Positions 56,588-64,000 of a stretch of 64,000 bases of DNA are shown one piece after another; the first letter of the stretch is position 1, and every line of letters begins with the position of its first letter. Source of the stretch: Lichtheimia corymbifera B2541 (lineage: Eukaryota > Mucoromycota > Mucoromycetes > Mucorales > Lichtheimiaceae); the NCBI GenBank assembly GCA_000697475.1, contig JNEU01000773.1, forward strand, positions 62,001 to 126,000, read 5' to 3'. A program made the translations under genes and the position numbers. A model generated the notes under the pieces. The model had not been told where the DNA came from and made no database searches. It saw only the letters and a program-made list of their open reading frames with translations.

Positions 56588-58267
56588 TGTCCAAAATAAT
56601 GAAAGAAAAAAAAAAGAGCTAAAGAAAGGAAAAGGAAAAAGAGGGCTGCCTTTTTTTACTTTAATATAGCCACCACCAACCCATCAGCTTGCACTCTCTG
56701 TTTCATGCTCGTTACACAAATATGCAAGCTGGTGCAGGAAATGATGGGAGAGCTAGCTTGTGTCGTTAGATCATTTTTTTCTACATGCCCATGAGAAAAA
56801 AAAATACATAACGATCACCACGCATGCATATATGCACCCGCGGCGACACGACAATGGCTTAATATACCACTTGACCCAAAAAGATGTTGGAGTGTGATTG
56901 GAGTGAGAACACACACCCACTCGATATGTACTGGATATCCCGCCTTTGTCCATGATCAATCGGTGTATAGCATCCTTATTGTTATTTACCAACCCGCATC
57001 CCATAAATCTTGGCTGCAGTGCTCTCGAGTGCCGCGGTGTTTGCAAACCTCACGAACGATTCTTGACTACTTGGCACCTACCAACCTGTTTGTCAATCCC
57101 CGGTCGTGCATGGAGAGCGTGTGCAAAACATAGATGCACCCTATCTTGTGCCTGTGATTGCTTTTGTTGTGCCACGTTTCTTTAAGAAAAGAGTGCCGCA
57201 TGCCTTGAACGCGTCTATTTCCGGTGATAGGCTATGTCATCTTGTTGTGGTGTGGCTAATGATGTTTTTGTTGTATCCAAGATGAAGCCGTTCTTCCCAA
57301 TGCAACGTGTGTGGGAGTTCTTTTTTCTCTCTCTATCGCTCCTCTCGCAGCTTGCTTCAGTGCTACATATCAGGGACATCCGGTTACATTTATTTGCATC
57401 TGCATCGCATTAACAATGACCAAACGACAAAAATATGAAGGAGGATGATGATAATCCCTTGTCAAAAGTCATCGATCTTGTTATTTGGATCGGGTGTGCA
57501 TGTTGTTTTGTTTGGTTTATGTCTTTCCTTTTAGAAGTGCCTCGATCCAACAATGACACTTGACTATGCAGGCCACTAGACCTTATCCTTCTTCGTGTCG
57601 TACACGCATCTTCGAAGGTTGCATAGGTGATCGGAAAATACGTTGCTATGATACGGCCATCCAATTTGAGCATTGCTGTTCAATGCTTTTACGGGATAAA
57701 CTGTTTTTACATAAACCCACACCATTCCCACGAAGCGTACGACATTCTATTCTTTACTCCTATTTGATACAAATCCTATGTTCCTAACCGAAATCACTGC
57801 ATACCTCCTTGAACACATGACAATAGCCTTATCAGTTGCCAGGTTTCTTGGTACAAAGTATACATGTAGAAGCATTATTGCATTAATCATGTAAGGGTGT
57901 CCCTATATCAATGAGCCAACAATGCACCCTGAAATATGATCTTCGAGCTATAATAGAACTGCTACTACTATCATGACCCTCTCTTAAAAATGAAAGAGCT
58001 ACAAAAGGTATGTAGCAGTAGAATTAGTAGCCTCATTGTTTTATAAGGATTACCAAAAGTCATTTATAAAGACAATGAATGCTAACAAGGAGCCACAACT
58101 CAATGATTGAAATATTGCATGAAAATTAGCTGGATCACACTTTGGCCAAATGATGACGTCTTCAGCCAGGCGGGCCATGAAACTCTGGCGACCAGTAAAC
58201 ATGCTGTTCTTCTCTTAACTCTCGTTGTTCGGTCACAGATCCCCCCTCACTCTTGTCAACTTTTCCA
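56588..58267. other. 1.7-kb intergenic, no gene seen
   Basis: Divergent region between the alpha-galactosidase and COR1. Poly-A/T runs near 56610-56660, short open frames without motifs, and no tRNA- or rRNA-like structure recognised. Confidence 0.4.
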
Positions 58268-59926
58268 ATGGCGTCCAGATTGTTGTCGAATACCCTCCAG
58301 ACACGCTCCATTGTGGCCAACCAGGTAAATATTACGGGCATTAGCCGCGATTTTCAGTATACGAATCGGTCGATTGCGAACCACCTCCATTGCGCCACCG
58401 CCACCACCACCACACACCCATCACGACCGCACGATCGATCGCGTATGAAATAGTGTCTTTAGAGAGCATTGGACTGATTGTATGTATATTTCACAACAGC
58501 TCTCGCGTTCCATGGCCACTGCTGCCAAGCAAGGTGCTGCTACTCGTACCACTGTTCTCCCTAACGGTCTTACTATTGCCACTGAAAACAACCCCAGCGC
58601 TGGTGCCGCTACTGTTGGTGTTTGGATTGATGCTGGTTCTCGTTTGGAATCCGTTCAAACTCATGGTGTTGCTAATGTTTTGGAGCGTGCTGCTATTCAG
58701 GTAAAATGATAGGCATTCATATAAAGAGGGAAAATGGGAGACAGTAGTGTTGACACCTTTTGTATTTAGGGCAAGGCTGCTGCATTGGAAAAGCTTGGTG
58801 GTGTTTCCCAGTCGCAAACTACTCGCGAGCAAACCTCATTCTCGACCACTGTTCTTGGTTCCAGCATTTCTGAAGCTGTTCAAGTCTTGGGTGATTTGAT
58901 CCAGACCACTGAATATAGCGAAGCTGCTGTTCGTGAAGCTGCCAAGCAACAAGGTGAACCCTCCGTTGGCCAAGTTGTCTTTGATCATTTGCATGCTACT
59001 GCTTTCCAAGGTGAAGCTCTTGGTCGTCCTGTCGCCGGTTACCACACTGAAAGCTTGACCCCTAAGGATCTTGCTGCTTTCCACAAGGACAACTATGTCG
59101 CTAACCGTATGGTGTTGGTCGGTGCTGGTGATGTCAACCATGATCAACTTGTCAGCGAGGCTGAAAAGGTGTTTGGCAATGTTGCATCCGGTGATCTTGT
59201 TGAGACCGAGTTGCCAGCTTTCACTGGTTCTGAAGTGCGTTTGCGTGATGATGTCCTCCCCACCGCTCACGTTGCCATGGCTGTTGCTGGTGCTGGTTAC
59301 TTGACTCCCGACTACTTTAACCTTGCTGTCATGTCCTCCTTGATTGGTTCCTGGGATCGCACTCTTGGTGGTGCTGCCAACTTGACTTCTCGTCTCTCTA
59401 CCGTCGTTAACAAGAACAACCTTGCTGATTCGTTTGTCTCCTTCAACAAGGCCTACAAGGATATCGGTCTCTGGGGTGCTTTCTTTGCTACCTCCAACCG
59501 CAATCAAATTGATGATATGGTTCACTTTTTGCAAAAGGAATGGATTCGTCTCTCTACCACCGTCACCGATAGCGAAGTTGAAATTGCCAAGCAACAACTC
59601 CTTGGTAAGCTTCAACTTGGCCCCTCTGCATCCACTATCGATGCTGCTCAAGATATTGGTTCCCAAGTCCTTGTTGCTGGCAAGCGTTTCAACGCTGCTG
59701 AACTTAAGGAGGCCATTGGCAAGATCACTGCCAAGGATATTCACAAGACTGGTAGCAAGTATCTCTGGGATCAAGAAGTTGCCGTCGTTGGTCACGGTCC
59801 TGTCGAGTCCTTGACTGATTACAACAGAGTTCGCGGCTTCATGTCATACAACCGGTAAGTCTCCTTTAGAGTGTGGAATGGTTAGAAAGGGCATGGATGG
59901 CTAATGATATTGTCTCTAGATTCTAA
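58268..59926 (+). CDS. COR1: Cytochrome bc1 complex core protein 1 (M16 family, protease-inactive)
   Basis: Four exons: 58268-58324, 58500-58700, 58770-59854, 59920-59926; 449 residues. Arg-rich presequence (MASRLLSNTLQTRS...LSRSMATAAKQG) for the mitochondrion, then TTVLPNGLTIATENN, typical of the core-1/MPP-beta family, and the C-terminal GPVESLTDYNRVRGFM with a terminal R-F dipeptide. The zinc motif HxxEH is replaced: A77-N78-V79-L80-E81-R82 stands where MPP-beta has AHFLEH, so both His are lost and only Glu81 remains. This makes it a structural subunit of respiratory complex III, not the processing peptidase. Codon choice is extremely biased, as in highly expressed genes; the last exon contributes just part of Arg plus Phe and the stop. 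Confidence 0.92.
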
Positions 59927-60840
59927 AAACGATATATCGCCCGATTTTCTTTCGTCAACGTCCACTCGCTCTATCTCTCTCTTTTTTTTTTCTCACCCGT
60001 AAAAACGCATTTGTAATAAAAGCATTAGATCTAAATACGATATCGTGTAATGATGATAGATGCTTCTGGATCTAATCAATAGCATTATCCTGAATGTTTT
60101 ACATAAAGAATACCTCGTACCATCTCGGTGTATAATACTGGTGACACAGCATAAATAACTACATGAGAGGAGAACGTGTCTTATGGCATTACTGCCAATA
60201 TCGAATCACAAAAAAGGGAGGCGAGTTATCCTATCGAATGCATAATGAATCGATCAGGCCTTTATCGCAGCATCTACAATGCATCAAATGCCCACACAGG
60301 ATGAGGTCCAACTAATAAAGAAGGAAAGTCGCTTACACGATAGAAACTTAGAAATGGTTGGCTACACAATGTCTGTATTTGATAAATATCCATTTAATCC
60401 ACAAGAGATAGAATGAGAGTTACAATAATCAATTGCTCCAATGGGAAGATGGTACATCAATTTCGGAAATCTCTATCCTTGAGCGTGCATTGTGCAAAGG
60501 TGAGGGTATGGATGGGAGGTGCCACTTGATGCCTGGTGCAGGATTGTATGCAGTTCGGTGATGGTGGTTGTACTTGATTGATAGGTTGCACAAAGGATGA
60601 TGGTAGTAGCTGCTATGCGAATAGTGCATCAATCGTCCAGAATGACAGCATCAAGGTCCAAACTGACAATGGATACGTGAAAACAAAGGCTCTGTTTCCA
60701 TGCGTAGTTTATATCCCATCCTTCCATCCAATATATCAAAGCAATAATCAGGATCCATTTCCATAGTGATAAGTCTTCTTGTGTATTGGAACGAGCTGTT
60801 ACGCATGAATAAAGCTGCTTCTATATAATGGCTATCTGCT
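59927..60840. other. Intergenic before repeat copy D
   Basis: COR1 3' flank (AATAAA-like element near 60015) followed by AT-rich DNA. Short frames at 60429-60766 without motifs. Confidence 0.4.
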
Positions 60841-62064
60841 GTCCAGGTAACAAGCGATGCAAGGCAAGTTGCTGCAAGTAAAGAACGCTGTTTGAAACAA
60901 TGGAGTAAAGACTCTGCTAATCGCAATTGCTGGAATGAATGCTATAACACTTGGTCGTTGTAGTGGACTGTACAAGAGAAGGTGTGGTGTACTGAAACGC
61001 GGGTGGTTGTAGTGGAGTGCAACACGTCATGGAGTTGCCATTCAGTGAAAGACAATCGGATCAAGACAGTTGTGGGATTGACCTGATGGGTTGAAGCAGG
61101 ACAATCGATCGCAGGCGGTAGTTGTACTTGAATGGGGCAACTATTGTGAATGGGAGAAGAGGCAAGAAGTTGGGAGTGGGAAGAGCTGGAAATTAAATAC
61201 ATCAGGCACTGTCAGACATATTCGTGCACACTGTGAATTAATCCATGATCTTGAGTTTGTTCACATTGACCTCAAACTTGGTCAGATGATGAATTCGGGC
61301 ATGCTGATCAACTTTGTATTAATAAAGAACCCACGTTTCATTTAAAGATTTTGAATGGGAGGGTATAACGTGGGGTTTACTATGATGGACGGAAATTCCG
61401 TACCCCGCCCGAATTCATGAAATGTCATTCAGTATGAATAACCTTGGGATTCCTCATTTCGAACATGAAACTTGGTAAGAAGGTTCTCTCCATCATGCTA
61501 TCGACTCCATTCATTTAAAAACCGCATGCTTCATTATAGTGATCCAATGAATCGGCCGGTCCAAATATACGAGATACGACGGACGGACGGAACGCAAACG
61601 GGGTGTATAGTGCACACCCCGCCGTTGCCCTCCTCCATCGTGAAACTTGGTTAGACGGCGGGCTTCGACATGCTGATCAACTTCATTCAAATAAAAACCA
61701 CATACTTCATTATGAGATATTAAATGGGAGCGTCCGACGCACAATGGATGGGAACATATAGACATTGGACGGTCCCATAACTCGAGATTGCCTTTGTCAA
61801 AGTTGAAACTTTCACACAAGGTGCTCTCGAGCATGCTGATCAATTTCTTTCTCATAAAGACCTCATGTTTCACTTACGCATTTTGAATGGGATGTTAAAA
61901 TATAGAAAGCACGGAAACATAAGAAGGTGGACGGTCGATGACCCTCGCGATTGCCCACCACGATCGTGAAACTTGCACCCAAGGTGCGCTTGACCCTGAC
62001 GAGCAACTCTGTTCTATGAAAGACCCCACGTTTCATTGAAAAGTTTAGAGATACAGTCACCTTT

Positions 62065-62257
62065 ATGTTTTTACATATGCTGTAAGCGTGATGCTATATG
62101 ACAAGTGGTGTTTGTTCATTGTGAAATATCATGCAAATGAGCTGTGTTGCACAAAGAAGTTCGTCTGCATCTTCGGCTCTATCGGGGTCTACCTACTTGA
62201 CAATGAACAAAAACCACTTGTCATATAGCATCACGCTTACAGCATATGTAAAAACAT
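62065..62257. repeat. Palindrome 1: 58-bp arms, one mismatch, 77-bp spacer
   Basis: Left arm 62065-62122 and right arm 62200-62257 are reverse complements with a single mismatch by hand count (key string AAGCGTGATGCTATATGACA and its complement). The spacer 62123-62199 is asymmetric and carries GCAAATGAGCTGTGTTGCAC. Confidence 0.93.
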
Positions 62258-62332
62258 AAAGATGCGTGTATCTCTAAACTTTACAATGAAAAGTGGGGTC
62301 TTCAATCGAACAATATTGCTCGGCTGGGTGTA

Positions 62333-62509
62333 GCGCACCTTGTGTAGAAGTTTCACGATCAAACTCGCCGATCCCAGATTTCGCGATGTCACCACCAGCC
62401 AAAGTGGATCTGGGTCGACCTCTTGAATTTTTTTCGACAAGGCTGGTGGTGACATTGCGAAAATCTAGGATCGGCGAGTTTGATCGTGAAACTTCTACAC
62501 AAGGTGCGC
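62333..62509. repeat. Palindrome 2: 68/69-bp arms, 40-bp loop
   Basis: Left arm 62333-62400 (GCGCACCTTGTGTAGAAGTT to CACCACCAGCC) pairs with right arm 62441-62509 with two substitutions and a one-base indel by hand count. The loop 62401-62440 contains an AATTTTTTTTCGA run. The weaker pairing continues outward into the flanking modules. Confidence 0.9.
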
Positions 62510-62592
62510 TACACCCCAACGAGCAGCTTTGTTCGATTCAAAACCCCACGTTTCATTGTAAAGTTTAGAGATACAGGCACCTTCATATTTTA

Positions 62593-62775
62593 CATATGCT
62601 GTAGGCGCGATGCTATATGGAGAGTGGGGTTTGTTCATAGTGAAGTATCATGTAAATGAGCTGTGTCACACAAGCACGCCCCTGCGCATCTTCCGCTCTA
62701 TCAGGGTCAAGCTCATTCACAATGAACAAACACCACTTGTCATATAGCATCACGCTTATAGCATATGTAAAACAC
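62593..62775. repeat. Palindrome 3: diverged copy of palindrome 1
   Basis: Arms around 62593-62636 and 62718-62775 (TATGCTGTAGGCGCGATGCT versus AGCATCACGCTTATAGCATA) are diverged. The spacer (GTAAATGAGCTGTGTCACAC) is in the same orientation as in palindrome 1. Confidence 0.82.
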
Positions 62776-62883
62776 AAAGATGCCCATAACTAAAAATTCT
62801 ACAATGAAACGCGGGGTATTCAATCGAACAAAGTTGCTCGTCGGGGTGAAGCGCACCTTGGGTGCAACTTTCACGATCGCCGT

Positions 62884-63000
62884 GGCCGATCTCAGATTCA
62901 CCCAATGTCACCACCAGCCAAAGTGGATCTTGAGGTCGGCCTCTTGAATTTTTTTTTCGACTTTGGCTGGTGGTGACATTGGGTGAATCTGAGATCGGCC
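62884..63000. repeat. Palindrome 4: perfect 40-bp arms, 37-bp loop
   Basis: Arm 62884-62923 (starts GGCCGATCTCAGATTCACCC) and arm 62961-63000 are exact reverse complements over 40 bases. The loop 62924-62960 contains an AATTTTTTTTTCGA run like that of palindrome 2. Outside, pairing continues with mismatches through the CACGATCG/CGATCGTG and GGTGCAA/TTGCACC strings. Confidence 0.95.
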
Positions 63001-63394
63001 ACGACGATCGTGAAAGTTGCACCCAAGGTGCGCTTCACCCAGCCGAGCAACATTGTTCTATGAAAGACCCCGCGTTTCATTGTAAATTTTGGAGATATGA
63101 CAGTCTTTATGCTTTACATATGCTGAAAGCGTGATGCTGTATGAAAAAGTGGTTTTGGTCATTGTGAATCGCCTCTCTCATATTAAAGCCACAGATGCAG
63201 AAGGATTTGATGGTGCCACAAAGCCCAGGGGCAGGAGTTGCATAGTCGATCCTATTGGTGGAGAGTGCATGATGAACATTTTGCCCTATTCGCCTATAGT
63301 AAGGTCCGCTTATGATGATGCGTAGGGAATGGTCCGTTCTTATATAAGATTGCATAAGATAGCGTTAGCTGGAAACTGTCATAGGTAATCATAG

Positions 63395-64000
63395 TATGTC
63401 AATGTACTCGTGCCATCACAGCTCACTCTTTTCTTTAACACAATACGAGTTTATAAGCCTCACCAAGCTTATGTACAAGCACAATGTTGAACATAATCAC
63501 TCTCGAGTTTATTATCTTTGCATTACAAACGTTAGAGGAACCCGTTGTCTTTCGCCTAGAACAAATGCTTCTTGATGCAGGGGTGTAAACGATCCAATCT
63601 TTTTTTCCAATCCTCAAATTCATGTTCCCACTTTCGATCCAGAAACCAACATGTGATCCGCATTTTGCATATATGCGCTGATAGTACGATACCCTTCTAA
63701 ATATTGTGTTGGACCCAATCTTCATTCAATGAATAAGTCGAAGCATAGCACACGGTAGTATGAATGTTTATCAAGTAAAGATCATAAAGGAAGAGCTTTG
63801 TAAATTGAATAAGATACGGGTGGATTGTATAAGGATAAACAGGGGATAGCTATGTAACTGTATTCTTTGCTGCTGCCGTCATCAACATCCTCCATCCACG
63901 ATTGCGAAATAGCTGCTGCATGCATTGTCTCGCGTGTTCCAATATCATCCATGGTTGTAAAAGCACCGTTCATCAAACAATATAAAGCCCTCGTCAATTC
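63395..64000 (+). repeat. Repeat family copy E (head part, runs off the right edge)
   Basis: Follows copy D in the same orientation, as B follows A. Matches B in the head (63585-63660, GATCCAGAAACCAACATGTG) and at 63860-63990 (GCTGCTGCCGTCATCAACAT, AAATAGCTGCTGCATGCATT). The remainder lies beyond the window. Confidence 0.75.

Larger units (their letters stand above)
60845..63180 (+). repeat. Repeat family copy D with modular and palindromic tail
   Basis: Begins inside the family, at AGGCAAGTTGCTGCAAGTAA (60868), and skips the first of the two ~113-bp sub-repeats seen in A and B, jumping to AACGCTGTTTGAAACAATGG. It continues with the GCCATTCAGT block (61036) and five head-to-tail modules marked by (T/C)GAAACTT or TCAAACTT at 61272, 61466, 61641, 61804 and 61967 (spacings 194, 175, 163, 163). 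From about 61920 the same module sequence then alternates in orientation up to 63180, giving nested palindromes annotated separately. No shared open frame. Confidence 0.8.

Noticed and set aside
62237..63080. Open frames inside the palindromic array
   Set aside because: They mirror the palindrome on both strands and have no independent coding signal.
61272..63180. CRISPR array
   Set aside because: Repeats are ~165 bp, diverged and partly inverted, without unique short spacers; the genome is eukaryotic.

Overview
The window looks like nuclear DNA of a filamentous fungus, most likely an early-diverging one (Mucoromycota, Mucorales-like). Evidence: intron-rich genes with short introns (mostly 45-75 bp, GTAAGT-like donors, TAG/CAG acceptors), a chitin-synthase export chaperone (Chs7), a septin, a 7TM-RGS receptor, a Dal5-like MFS permease, and large stretches of non-coding repeats. 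Genus was not determined. Exon joints were deduced by hand from splice signals plus frame and family alignment recalled from general knowledge; no search was run.

Left gene block (1-23.5 kb), tightly packed: CHS7 (minus, runs off the left edge), a small secreted protein, a GT77-type glycosyltransferase, an aldehyde dehydrogenase, a Cdc3/AspB-type septin, a small unknown protein, a gamma-tubulin complex component (12 exons), the DNA glycosylase OGG1, a FHA-domain checkpoint-type kinase (16 exons), hexokinase, and a soluble double-ATPase ABC protein with a likely mitochondrial presequence.

Middle accessory block (23.5-33.2 kb): a decayed gene with in-frame stops, one small two-exon gene model, and three copies of a non-coding repeat family (A and B in tandem, C inverted), with inner tandem duplications.

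Right gene block (33.2-59.9 kb): a membrane-anchored purple-acid-phosphatase-like enzyme, a multi-pass membrane protein, a PPOX-fold protein, YIF1, a UFD1-zinc finger-UBA protein, a 71-residue tail-anchored microprotein missed by ORF-length filters, an MFS permease, a 7TM-RGS protein, an unknown helical protein, a BTB/CAP-Gly protein, a GH36-type alpha-galactosidase, and a bc1 complex core-1 protein whose protease motif is lost.

Right accessory block (60.8-64 kb): two more repeat copies (D, E). D ends in an array of ~165-bp modules that first repeat head-to-tail and then alternate in orientation, giving nested near-perfect palindromes. A 77-bp spacer inside one palindrome type is inverted between copies A and D. 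This foldback family is the most unusual thing in the window. The genes themselves do not form an obvious pathway cluster; they are housekeeping functions (cell wall, cytoskeleton, DNA repair, carbon metabolism, secretion, respiration).
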